Shown: one piece after another, positions 1 through 5,981 of the stretch
Layout of the letters: every line of letters starts with the position of its first letter
How positions within the stretch are numbered: the first letter of the stretch is position 1
Source of the DNA: Oscillospiraceae bacterium
Lineage (GTDB): Bacteria > Bacillota > Clostridia > Oscillospirales > Oscillospiraceae
Length of the DNA: 7,369 nt
Direction of reading: 5' to 3'
Assembly (NCBI GenBank): GCA_017538775.1
Contig: JAFYIF010000295.1
Span: 1 to 7,369, forward strand
Notes under the pieces: generated by a model
What the model saw: the letters and a program-made list of their open reading frames with translations, nothing else
Told to the model about the DNA's origin: nothing
The model's database searches: none
Program-made: the position numbers and the translations under genes

Positions 1-35
1 GTTGGCGTTTGCCGGGTTTCTTTTGAAGATAGCAG

Positions 36-78
36 GGCGCGCGGCAAAGCGGGTTTGGCTTTGCTGCGCGCCTTTTTT
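36..78 (+). terminator. Strong intrinsic terminator for plus-strand transcription
   Basis: A 15-bp stem (36-50 paired with 58-72, one G-U pair, 7-base loop GGGTTTG) is followed at once by six T residues (73-78). The T-run lies on the plus strand, so it best fits the end of a gene beyond the left edge that converges on the peptidase operon. Read from the minus strand, the same hairpin is preceded by A-tracts and followed by CTGCTATCTT, so it would end the peptidase transcript only weakly. Confidence 0.85.
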
Positions 79-129
79 GCTTCCTTTTTGCTTCCGATTA
101 TCGCTTCCGTTTTTTTGCTTCCGTTTTTT
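73..129. repeat. GCTTCC / T-tract direct repeats
   Basis: Four copies of GCTTCC start at 79, 90, 103 and 117. They alternate with T-runs of 6 (73-78), 5 (85-89), 7 (110-116) and 6 (124-129) bases. The array fills most of the gap between the terminator hairpin and the end of the peptidase gene. It could give back-up U-tracts to the plus-strand terminator or be a decayed simple repeat. No ORF is plausible here. Confidence 0.6.
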
Positions 130-172
130 CCGTCCGGGATGGGACTGATTTGGGGACTTGGCTTTTCTGCCC

Positions 173-1606
173 TCAGGCGCTGGCGGAGAAGCTGAAGCTC
201 ATGCCGCTGAAATAGCTGAGGGGGTTCACGTTTGCGCCGTTGACGCGGACTTCGAAGTGGCAGTGGGGGCCGTTGGACAGGCCGGTGGAGCCCACATAGC
301 CGATTTGCTGGCCCGCGTACACCGACTGGCCCACGGAGACGATGGGGCGGGAGTTCATGTGGGCGTAGAGGGTGGTGGTGCCGTTGGAGTGGTAGATCAC
401 GCAGTAGTTGCCGTAGGAGCTGTTGTAGGTGGAAACCTGCACCGTGCCGCCCGCCGCCGCGTAGATGGGCGTGCCGTAGCTGGCGGCGATGTCCACGCCC
501 GCGTGGTATTTCTGGGTGCCCAGGATCGGGTGGATGCGGTAGCCGAAGCGGGAGGTGATGTAGTTGCTGGAGGGGACCGGCCAGCTGAAATAGCCGTAGC
601 TGCCGCCGCCGGTGCTCCAGCCGCCTCCGCTGCCGGTGGTGATCCCGCCGCCGGAGCTGGTGCCGCCGCCCGTGGTGGTTCCGCCGCCGGTGCTCGTGCC
701 GCCGCCCGTGGTCGTGCCGCCGGTCGTACCGCCGGAACCGGACGTGCCCTGGCTGGCTGCGGCCTGAGCGCGGCGGGCCTCCTCTGCGGCGCGGCGCTGG
801 GCCTCCAGATAGGCCTGTCTGGCCCGCTCCTCGGCCTCCTGCTGTCGGCGCAGCTCCTCCACCTTCTGGTCGATCTGGTTCTGGATGGCCACCTCTTCGG
901 CGGCCTTGGCGTTGTAGGCGGCCTCATAGTCGGACAGGTCGTCCTCCAACTGGTTGATGACGAGCTGGGCGTATTCCAGCATTTCCTCCAGCTCGGCGCG
1001 CTGCGCTTCCAGTTCGGTGCGCTTTTCCCGCTGCTGCTCCTGGACCTGCTCGTACTCGGCCTTCACCGCCTCCAGGTACTCCCGGGCGGCGATGTATTCG
1101 GCCTTCACGTTCTGGTCGGTGCGGACGATGTCCATGATGTCGTTCAGGCGGCCCAGGAAGTCTGTCAGGCTGTTGGCTTTCAGCAGCACGGAGAGATAGG
1201 TCAGGGCGTTGGTCTCCTCCATCGTGCGGACACGCTCCAGATAGTGTTCATACTGGCGCTGCTCCGCCTCCCGGGCGGCCTCCACCTCCTGGCTTTTCTC
1301 TTCGATCATCTGATCGTAGAGTTCGATCTGCTGGTCGATCAGCAGAATCTCCTGCCAGTTCAGCTCGTTCTCCTGGTCCAGGGCCTCCTTGCGTTCCAGC
1401 GCGCCGGCCTTTTCGCTGCGCAGCACCTGGATCTGGTCCTGCACGTCCTTCTTCTGCGACTGGATGACGCTGCGCTGGGCCTGGAGCCGGTCGATCTCGG
1501 CCTGGGTCACGGCGTGGGCCTGGGTGCTGAGCGCGGCGGCCAGCAGACCGCCGATCATCAGCACGGCCAGCAGGATGCAGATCATGCGGATCGTTTTCTT
1601 AGACAT
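173..1606 (-). CDS. Secreted coiled-coil murein hydrolase, M23 (LytM) family; probable FtsEX client
   Basis: A 477-aa protein predicted to be exported and to cut peptidoglycan cross-links or stem peptides during division or growth. Residues 1-32 form a signal peptide (KK, hydrophobic core, AHA before the likely cut). Residues 35-280 are Glu/Gln/Arg/Ala-rich coiled coil, broken at 136-155 by a hydrophobic stretch (TYLSVLLKANSLTDFLGRL) resembling the one conserved in PcsB/CwlO-type proteins. A Gly/Thr/Ser linker covers 287-335. The M23 domain spans about 345-465 with H368 and D372 (HAGVD), H416 (YAHM) and H448/H450 (HCH), matching the zinc and catalytic residues of LytM, so it should be active, unlike EnvC-type activators. 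The start has AGGAGG at 1615-1620, 8 bases upstream. It follows ftsX by 30 bases. Family call is firm; the exact bond cleaved is unknown. Confidence 0.93.
   Translation of the reverse strand: MSKKTIRMICILLAVLMIGGLLAAALSTQAHAVTQAEIDRLQAQRSVIQSQKKDVQDQIQVLRSEKAGALERKEALDQENELNWQEILLIDQQIELYDQMIEEKSQEVEAAREAEQRQYEHYLERVRTMEETNALTYLSVLLKANSLTDFLGRLNDIMDIVRTDQNVKAEYIAAREYLEAVKAEYEQVQEQQREKRTELEAQRAELEEMLEYAQLVINQLEDDLSDYEAAYNAKAAEEVAIQNQIDQKVEELRRQQEAEERARQAYLEAQRRAAEEARRAQAAASQGTSGSGGTTGGTTTGGGTSTGGGTTTGGGTSSGGGITTGSGGGWSTGGGSYGYFSWPVPSSNYITSRFGYRIHPILGTQKYHAGVDIAASYGTPIYAAAGGTVQVSTYNSSYGNYCVIYHSNGTTTLYAHMNSRPIVSVGQSVYAGQQIGYVGSTGLSNGPHCHFEVRVNGANVNPLSYFSGMSFSFSASA
602..748 (-). repeat. Gly/Thr/Ser low-complexity linker repeat inside the M23 gene
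   Basis: This stretch encodes peptidase residues 287-335, a run of near-repeats of GGGT(S/T)(T/S) joining the coiled coil to the catalytic domain. The DNA is built of near-identical GCCGCC-type blocks. It should be a flexible tether, letting the M23 domain reach the wall when the coiled coil is docked on FtsX. Such repeats often vary in copy number between strains. Confidence 0.8.
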
Positions 1607-1636
1607 GGACCGGACCTCCTTCCCCGCAGGGGGGCT

Positions 1637-2524
1637 TCAGACTTTCAGATAGTTGCGAATGGCGATGCTGCTCCCGAAGGTGCCCACCAGCAGACCCAGC
1701 CCCAGGAACACGCCCAACAGCGGGTACATCAAGGTGTTGAAAGGCAGCACTTCCACCATCATGGCCAGGGAGCTGGCGGCGATGCGGCGGGTCAGCACTT
1801 CATAGATGCCCATTTGCAGCAGGAAGGCGATGACGCCGCCCAGCATTCCCAGCACCAGGCCCTGGATGATGAAGGGCCAGCGGATGAAGGCGTTGCCCGC
1901 GCCCACCATCTTCATGATGGCGATCTCCTCCCGGCGGGAGAAGGTGGCCAGCTTGATGGTGTTCTGCATGATGAAAATGGAGATGACGAACAAAATCAAA
2001 ATCAGCGCCACGGAGACGATGGTGACCACGTTGCGCACCAGGATGAAGCCGCGGCTGACCTCCAGGGAGGCGCTGACCTCCGCGATGCCCTCCACCTGCT
2101 CGATGTCGTCCCGGGTGGTCTCCATGCGGCTCAGGTCCTCCAGGAAGACCAGATAGCGGTTGCGGAAGGTGCCGGGGGTCAGGTCGGAGAACATCTCCTC
2201 GTCGTCATACTTGGAGATGAAGCTCTCCATGGCCTCCTCCCGGGTGACGAACTGCACGTCCAGCACGTTGTCCAGGGTCCGCAGCCGGGGGCCGATGGCT
2301 TTGGCGTCCTCCAGGCTCAGGTTCTCGTCCACGAAGGCCAGGATCTCGTTCTGGCTCTCCAGCTGTTTAATGTTGTGGTCGATGTTCAGGCTCAGCAGGG
2401 CGAAGTTGCCCATGATGAGCAGACAGGCCAGAATGACCAGCACGCAGGCGAAGGACATGAACCCGTGGGTGAAGATGCTTTTGACGCCCTCTTTGATGAG
2501 ATAGAAGATTTTAGTCAGCTTCAT
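1637..2524 (-). CDS. ftsX: Cell division protein FtsX (ABC-type membrane subunit)
   Basis: A 295-aa membrane partner of FtsE. The complex carries ATP-driven movement across the membrane to activate a peptidoglycan hydrolase rather than transporting a solute. The topology is classic FtsX: cytoplasmic N-terminus, TM1 about 22-46, a large extracellular loop about 47-160 that would bind the hydrolase coiled coil, TM2 about 165-188, a cytoplasmic segment with FSRREEIAIMKMVGAG (195-210) that fits the FtsE coupling region, TM3 about 215-240 and TM4 about 265-288. Length is normal for the family. The ATG lies inside the end of ftsE, so the genes overlap by 14 bases; only a weak GGGCGGG site precedes it, so translational coupling to ftsE is likely. 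Identification is secure from topology, motif and neighbours. Confidence 0.96.
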   Translation of the reverse strand: MKLTKIFYLIKEGVKSIFTHGFMSFACVLVILACLLIMGNFALLSLNIDHNIKQLESQNEILAFVDENLSLEDAKAIGPRLRTLDNVLDVQFVTREEAMESFISKYDDEEMFSDLTPGTFRNRYLVFLEDLSRMETTRDDIEQVEGIAEVSASLEVSRGFILVRNVVTIVSVALILILFVISIFIMQNTIKLATFSRREEIAIMKMVGAGNAFIRWPFIIQGLVLGMLGGVIAFLLQMGIYEVLTRRIAASSLAMMVEVLPFNTLMYPLLGVFLGLGLLVGTFGSSIAIRNYLKV

Positions 2525-3200
2525 GTCCGTAATACCCGCCCGTTCCGTCGCTGGCCACCCGGCCCTCCTCCAGGGTGATGACCCGCTTGGAGAAGGCGTT
2601 GACCAGCTCTTTTTCGTGGGTGACCACCAGGACGGTGGTGCCCAGCTCGTTGATCTTGTGCAGCAGCAGCATCAGTTCCAGGCTCCGGGCCGGGTCCAGG
2701 TTGCCGGTGGGCTCGTCCGCGATGATGAGGCTGGGGGAGTTCACCAGCGCCCGGGCGATGGCGACGCGCTGCTGCTCGCCGCCGGAGAGCTCCTGGGGCA
2801 GACGCTTCTCGCGCCCCTCCAGGCCCACCAGCTTCAGCACATAGGGCACCCGCTCCCGGATCTCGTGCCGGGAGGCGCCGATGACGTGCATGGCAAAGGC
2901 CACGTTTTCATAGACGGTCTTGTTGCTGATCAGGCGGAAGTCCTGGAAGATGACCCCCAGCGTCCGGCGCAGGGCCGGAAGGTTCCGCCGACGGATGGTG
3001 CGCAGGTCGAAGCCGTTGACCTCGATCTCCCCCTCGTCGGCCCGCACCTCGCCGGTGAGCAGCTTGATGATGGTGGTCTTGCCGCTGCCGGACTGGCCCA
3101 CCAGAAAGACGAATTCCCCGTCCTGTATGTCCATGCTCAGGTGATCGGCGGCATGGGTGCCGGCCTTGTAGGTCATGGAAACGTCGCTGAGGTGTACCAT
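2511..3200 (-). CDS. ftsE: Cell division ATP-binding protein FtsE
   Basis: A 229-aa cytoplasmic ABC ATPase that pairs with FtsX at the division site or lateral wall and drives hydrolase activation. All nucleotide-binding motifs are intact: Walker A GQSGSGKT (35-42), Q-loop Q86 in FQDFRL, signature LSGGEQQR (138-145), Walker B LIIADEP (158-164, catalytic E163), D-loop NLD (167-169) and H-loop H195. The early FQDFRLI and the ADEPTGNLDP context are typical of FtsE. The last 14 bases overlap ftsX. An AAGGAG site (3215-3220) lies about 14 bases before the ATG, longer than usual; no better start is visible. A 48-base gap without a terminator or clear promoter separates it from the regulator gene upstream, so co-transcription is likely. 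Confidence 0.96.
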   Translation of the reverse strand: MVHLSDVSMTYKAGTHAADHLSMDIQDGEFVFLVGQSGSGKTTIIKLLTGEVRADEGEIEVNGFDLRTIRRRNLPALRRTLGVIFQDFRLISNKTVYENVAFAMHVIGASRHEIRERVPYVLKLVGLEGREKRLPQELSGGEQQRVAIARALVNSPSLIIADEPTGNLDPARSLELMLLLHKINELGTTVLVVTHEKELVNAFSKRVITLEEGRVASDGTGGYYGHEAD

Positions 3201-3248
3201 AGGCTATCGTATCTCTCCTTCTTGCGTGCCGCGCTTCGGGCCGCCATA

Positions 3249-4343
3249 TCAGAAGCTGCTGCGGCTTTGGCTGTTCAGATATTTCTTGACCATCAGAGCC
3301 ACCTTGAAGATGATCGCGTGGTCGAACTCCCGCAGGTCCAGTCCGGTGAGCTTTTTGATCTTTTCCAGACGGTAGACCAGCGTGTTCCGGTGGACGAACA
3401 GCTTGCGGCTGGTCTCCGAGACGTTCAGGTTGTTCTCGAAGAACTTGTTGATGGTGAACAGGGTCTCCTGATCCAGGGACTCGATGGGGTTCTTTTTGAA
3501 GACCTCGCTGAGGAACATTTCGCAGAGGGTGGTGGGGAGCTGATAGATGATGCGGCCCAGGCCGAGATTTTCGTAGTGGATGATGGTCTTGCTGTCGTCG
3601 AAGACCTTGCCCACCTCGATGGCCACCTGGGCCTCCTTGTAGCGGTTGGCCAGCTCCCGCAGATGGCGGGCCGGGGTGCCGATGCCGATGACCGTGCGGA
3701 TACCCAGCTCCCGCTGCATGGCCTGCTCGATCTGGGCGGCCAGGGCCAGCAGCTCTTCGTTTTCAAAGTCCTGGGGCATCTCTTTGATGAGGACCAGGTC
3801 GGTCTCGGAGATGCTGAGGACGAAGTCCTTCTGGCGGTCGGGGAAGAGGTTTTGCAGCACCTCAATGGCGCTCACGTCCGTGTTGTCCGCCTGACGGATC
3901 AGGAAGACCACCCGCGGCACGTCGGCGGAGAAGTGCAGCTCCTTGGCCCGGACGTACACGTCCCCGGGCAGGATGTTGTCGGAGATGATGTTCTTGATGA
4001 ACGTGCTGCGGTCGTGCTTTTCCTCATAGCTGGCCTTCGCCTCGCTCATGGCGACGGCGGCGAAGATGCAGATCGTCCGCGCCAGGGCGTCGTGCCCGCT
4101 GACGAACACCGCGTAGTCGAACTTGCCGTCGGGTCCGCCCAGCAGCTTGTATGTCCGCTCCGCCGTGGTCACGATCTGGTCGCTGACCTCCCCCGTCAGG
4201 CCCTGGAGCCCGTCCAGGTAGGAGCCGATCAGACTCAGTTCGCTGCAGGCCACCACAAAGCCGTCCCGGTCCACAACGCCCAGGACCCGGTCCGTGGCGT
4301 CCTTCATCTGAATCATCACACTCTGAAAGATTCTACTGGACAT
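3249..4343 (-). CDS. PucR/CdaR-type transcriptional regulator with C-terminal HTH_30 domain
   Basis: A 364-aa DNA-binding regulator and probably the first gene of the ftsEX operon. The C-terminus (about 300-357) matches the PucR/CdaR helix-turn-helix: NVSETSRKLFVHRNTLVYRL (307-326) followed by EKIKKLTGLDLREFDHAI. The middle (about 140-255) fits the degenerate GGDEF-like domain of this family, and the N-terminus (RVLGVVDRDGFVVACS, 19-34) resembles a small-molecule sensing fold such as the sugar-diacid recognition domain. The ligand cannot be told from sequence. I chose the ATG at 4341-4343 because AGGAGG (4352-4357) sits 8 bases upstream; the longer ORF starting at 4364 would begin before that site. 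Control of its own operon is inference from position. Family call is firm, function unknown. Confidence 0.88.
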   Translation of the reverse strand: MSSRIFQSVMIQMKDATDRVLGVVDRDGFVVACSELSLIGSYLDGLQGLTGEVSDQIVTTAERTYKLLGGPDGKFDYAVFVSGHDALARTICIFAAVAMSEAKASYEEKHDRSTFIKNIISDNILPGDVYVRAKELHFSADVPRVVFLIRQADNTDVSAIEVLQNLFPDRQKDFVLSISETDLVLIKEMPQDFENEELLALAAQIEQAMQRELGIRTVIGIGTPARHLRELANRYKEAQVAIEVGKVFDDSKTIIHYENLGLGRIIYQLPTTLCEMFLSEVFKKNPIESLDQETLFTINKFFENNLNVSETSRKLFVHRNTLVYRLEKIKKLTGLDLREFDHAIIFKVALMVKKYLNSQSRSSF

Positions 4344-4351
4344 GCTATGAT

Positions 4352-4357
4352 CCTCCT
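4352..4357 (-). promoter_or_regulatory. Ribosome binding site that sets the regulator start
   Basis: AGGAGG on the minus strand lies 8 bases before the ATG at 4341-4343. The two in-frame ATGs further upstream (4364 and 4361) lie upstream of this site and have no good site of their own, so the protein most likely lacks those seven extra residues. Confidence 0.85.
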
Positions 4358-4390
4358 TCATCATTTTTGCATCATCCGCTGTTCGCCCGG

Positions 4391-4441
4391 CCTTCCCCGC
4401 CCGGCCCCCCGGCGCCGCCGGATCGCCCCATCCCGGGAAGG
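4391..4441 (-). other. GC-rich structured leader of the regulator-ftsEX transcript
   Basis: The untranslated leader can fold into a long hairpin: CCTTCCC (4391-4397) pairs with GGGAAGG (4435-4441). Inside it CCGGC (4409-4413) and GCCGG (4417-4421) form a second perfect 5-bp stem with a 3-base loop. No T-run follows in the direction of transcription, so it is not a terminator. It could affect RNA stability or translation, or simply reflect high GC content. It matches no riboswitch I recognise. Confidence 0.45.
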
Positions 4442-4456
4442 ACAGAATCAGTCATC

Positions 4457-4464
4457 TTGTACAA
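4457..4464. promoter_or_regulatory. Palindrome TTGTACAA at the proximal transcription start
   Basis: A perfect 8-bp palindrome placed where transcription from the proximal promoter should begin, about 6 bases past its -10. Its position would suit a repressor site. The binding protein is unknown, and an 8-bp palindrome in AT-rich DNA can be chance. Confidence 0.3.
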
Positions 4465-4469
4465 TTGAC

Positions 4470-4498
4470 ATAATAGCTGATTTCTGGGCAATTTTCAA
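4470..4498 (-). promoter_or_regulatory. Proximal sigma-A-like promoter of the regulator-ftsEX operon
   Basis: On the minus strand, -35 TTGAAA (4493-4498) and -10 TATTAT (4470-4475) are separated by exactly 17 bases. Each box matches consensus at five of six (-10) and five of six (-35) positions. AT-rich DNA lies upstream, as in an UP element. Start of transcription would be near 4463, giving a leader of about 120 bases. Confidence 0.7.
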
Positions 4499-4532
4499 TA
4501 GAAAATCCGAAAATAAAATCGCTTTTTCTATT
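4497..4532. repeat. Inverted repeat AATAGAAAA-N18-TTTTCTATT between tandem promoters
   Basis: Two perfect 9-base arms (4497-4505 and 4524-4532) flank an 18-base spacer. The left arm touches the -35 box of the proximal promoter and the right arm ends where transcription from the distal promoter should start. A protein bound here could act on both promoters. The regulator encoded downstream is a candidate ligand by position only. AT-richness raises the chance of coincidence. Confidence 0.45.
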
Positions 4533-4539
4533 TACTCTG

Positions 4540-4568
4540 TTAATAATTTATGAATCCAACAAAGTCAA
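4540..4568 (-). promoter_or_regulatory. Possible distal sigma-A-like promoter
   Basis: On the minus strand, TTGACT (4563-4568) and TATTAA (4540-4545) are 17 bases apart. The -35 is five of six to consensus, the -10 four of six, so it is weaker than the proximal promoter. It lies just past the rsuA terminator, in the same AT-rich island, and would start transcription near 4533. Confidence 0.45.
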
Positions 4569-4616
4569 TTTGGCTTTTCCGCCGGATACGCTAAAAATGA
4601 CCCCCCAAAATACTGG

Positions 4617-4655
4617 AAAATGACGGGATCTCCCCCGTGGGAGTCCCGTCATTTT
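4617..4655 (-). terminator. Terminator of rsuA, overlapping its stop codon
   Basis: A 12-bp perfect stem (4617-4628 with 4644-4655) is topped by a 5-bp stem (4630-4634 with 4639-4643), with a one-base bulge and a CCGT loop. AAAA and TTTT form the base of the stem, so it can work in both directions, but only the minus-strand rsuA transcript ends here in this window. The TGA stop of rsuA (4649-4651) lies inside the 5' arm. It insulates rsuA from the promoters of the ftsEX operon just beyond. Confidence 0.85.
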
Positions 4656-5374
4656 GACCCATTTTCCGCCTGGAAGGGCGCGGCGCGCTCGGCCTCCGTC
4701 AGCTCCCGGTACTGGCCCGGAGCCAGGGCGCAGTCCAGCGCCAGCGCGCCGATGCGCTCCCGGTGCAAGCGCAGCACCGGCTTGCCCAGGGCCGCCAGCA
4801 TCCGCTTGACCTGGTGGTAGCGGCCCTCGAAGACCGTGACATAGCAAGTGTCCGGCCGCTCCGTCCGCTCCAGGCGGGCGGGCAGACACTGCGTCCCGTC
4901 CCCCAGGGTCAGCCCCGCCGCCAGCGCCGCCTCGTCGGTCCCGTCCAGTGTCCCGTCCACCACCGCCCGGTAGCGCTTGGGCACCCGGCTGCGGGGCGCG
5001 GTGACCCGGTGGGCCCAGTCCCCGTCGTTGGTCAGCAGCAGCAGACCGGTGGTGTCCTTGTCCAGCCGTCCCACCGGGAACAGGCCCAGCCGCCGCAGCT
5101 CCGGGGCCAGCAGGTCCAGCACCGTCTGCTGGTCCCGGTCCTCCGTGGCGGAGAGCAGCCCGGCGGGCTTGTAGAGCATCAGATAGCGGGTCCGGCGGCA
5201 GTCCAGGGGCGCGCCGTCCACGGTGATCTCCGCCCCGTCCGGGGCTTTTTCCTCCGGGGCGCGGACCACCGCCCCGTCCACCTGCACGCGCCCGGCGCGG
5301 ATCAGCGCCCGGGCCTCGCTGCGGGTCCAGCGCCCGCTGTCGCAGATGCGTTTGTCCAGCCGTGTCTGTCCCAT
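4649..5374 (-). CDS. rsuA: RsuA-family 16S rRNA pseudouridine synthase
   Basis: A 241-aa RNA-modifying enzyme predicted to turn a uridine of 16S rRNA (position 516 in E. coli numbering) into pseudouridine. The N-terminal S4 RNA-binding domain covers about 1-50 (RLDKRICDSG, then ALIRAGRVQVDG). The catalytic domain shows YKPAG (68-72), the active-site loop GRLDKDTTGLLLL (102-114) with catalytic Asp105, and EGRYHQVKRM (183-192). HRVTAPRSRVPKRY (122-135) is closer to RsuA than to RluB or RluE as I know them, but the exact target is inferred. An AGGAGG site (5379-5384) lies only 4 bases before the ATG; the start is kept because the S4 motif begins immediately. It is divergent from the DUF4830-like gene. 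High GC at third positions creates long false frames opposite it. Confidence 0.92.
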   Translation of the reverse strand: MGQTRLDKRICDSGRWTRSEARALIRAGRVQVDGAVVRAPEEKAPDGAEITVDGAPLDCRRTRYLMLYKPAGLLSATEDRDQQTVLDLLAPELRRLGLFPVGRLDKDTTGLLLLTNDGDWAHRVTAPRSRVPKRYRAVVDGTLDGTDEAALAAGLTLGDGTQCLPARLERTERPDTCYVTVFEGRYHQVKRMLAALGKPVLRLHRERIGALALDCALAPGQYRELTEAERAAPFQAENGSK

Positions 5375-5431
5375 GCTGCCTCCTTTGCGTCCGTCGGTAT
5401 GATCCCCGCGCCCTGCGCATATGCATGGGGC

Positions 5432-5438
5432 GAGGGAG
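5432..5438 (+). promoter_or_regulatory. Ribosome binding site that sets the start of the DUF4830-like gene
   Basis: GAGGGAG lies 9 bases before the ATG at 5448. The in-frame ATG at 5442 would be only 3 bases away, too close, and the ATG at 5421 lies upstream of the site. The start at 5448 also gives a standard short basic N-terminus before the membrane segment. Confidence 0.65.
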
Positions 5439-5447
5439 TTGATGGAA

Positions 5448-5927
5448 ATGCTGATTTACACGTTCAAATTTGACCGAAAAAAGCTCGCAGTGGCGGTAGT
5501 GCTGGTCGCGCTGCTGATCGTCGGGGTGGTGATGCTGATCGGGGCCCAGCAGAAGGCCGCCGCCCTCCACGCGCTGGAGGAGGGCCCCCGCGCCCCCGCC
5601 GCCGTCCGCAACGAGCGCAGCGGGGCCGACTACCTGGCCGCCCTGGGCTGGGAGGTGGCCCTGCCCGCCGAGAGCCACAGCACGGTGCTGATCCCCCGGA
5701 GCTTCACCAGCGTCTTTGAAGAGTACAACGAGCTGCAGAAGTCCCAGGGCTTCGACCTGAGCCGCTACTGCGGCACGGAGCTGGAGATGTACAGCTACCG
5801 GGTCACCAACGCCGCATACGCCGGGGACGAGGTGCTGGCCGTGCTGTATGTCAAAGACGGCGCCGTGGTGGGCGGGGACGTGCATTCCACCGCGCTGGAC
5901 GGGTTCATGGTGGGCATCAAGCAATAA
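5448..5927 (+). CDS. Single-pass membrane protein with DUF4830-like domain
   Basis: A 159-aa protein of unknown function. A short N-terminus with basic residues (KFDRKK, 7-12) precedes one membrane helix (about 13-32), so the rest should lie outside the cell, either anchored or cleaved. The outer part (about 60-156) carries ADYLAALGWEV (60-70), then YNELQKSQGFDL (93-104), YRVTN (117-121), and LYVKDGAVVGGDVHSTALDG (133-152), a pattern I recognise as DUF4830 of Firmicutes. A single Cys108 is present and no catalytic motif is visible. It diverges from rsuA with 73 bases between starts; no convincing promoter was found there, only TATGAT at 5398-5403 without a good -35. No terminator follows, so read-through into padR is possible. 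Confidence 0.8.
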   Translation: MLIYTFKFDRKKLAVAVVLVALLIVGVVMLIGAQQKAAALHALEEGPRAPAAVRNERSGADYLAALGWEVALPAESHSTVLIPRSFTSVFEEYNELQKSQGFDLSRYCGTELEMYSYRVTNAAYAGDEVLAVLYVKDGAVVGGDVHSTALDGFMVGIKQ

Positions 5928-5952
5928 AAGGCAGAAAAACCCATATCATGTA

Positions 5953-5981
5953 TTGACAGCCGACATATGTCGTGATATGAT
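5953..5981 (+). promoter_or_regulatory. Strong sigma-A promoter of the padR-DUF2812 operon
   Basis: A perfect -35 TTGACA (5953-5958), a 17-base spacer and -10 TATGAT (5976-5981, five of six). Transcription should start near 5988. A 12-bp palindrome fills most of the spacer, so binding there would block RNA polymerase. Confidence 0.85.

Noticed and set aside
602..748. GC-rich repeat block considered as a CRISPR or intergenic repeat array
   Set aside because: The units are short multiples of three that encode the Gly/Thr/Ser linker in frame; there are no spacers.
158..2578. Open 806-codon plus-strand frame opposite the hydrolase and ftsX genes
   Set aside because: It is low-complexity (Gly/Ala/His/Asp/Gln-rich), has no recognisable domain, and lies antisense to two well-supported genes. 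High GC at third positions removes stops from the opposite strand.
4344..4364. Longer N-terminus for the PucR/CdaR-type regulator from the ATG at 4364
   Set aside because: The AGGAGG ribosome site lies inside this extension, 8 bases before the ATG at 4343, so the shorter protein is favoured.
4465..4493. Plus-strand promoter from TTGACA at 4465
   Set aside because: No acceptable -10 box lies 16-18 bases downstream (GCAATT region), and no plus-strand gene follows.
2523..4553. Open 676-codon plus-strand frame opposite ftsE and the regulator
   Set aside because: Same cause: antisense to two genes with clear motifs, with biased composition and no domain. The repeat of the pattern in two places points to composition, not to real antisense genes.
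4548..5924. 458-codon minus-strand frame across rsuA and the DUF4830-like gene
   Set aside because: It overlaps rsuA in another frame and is antisense to the DUF4830-like gene; its Gly/Ala/Pro/Arg-rich translation shows no family pattern.
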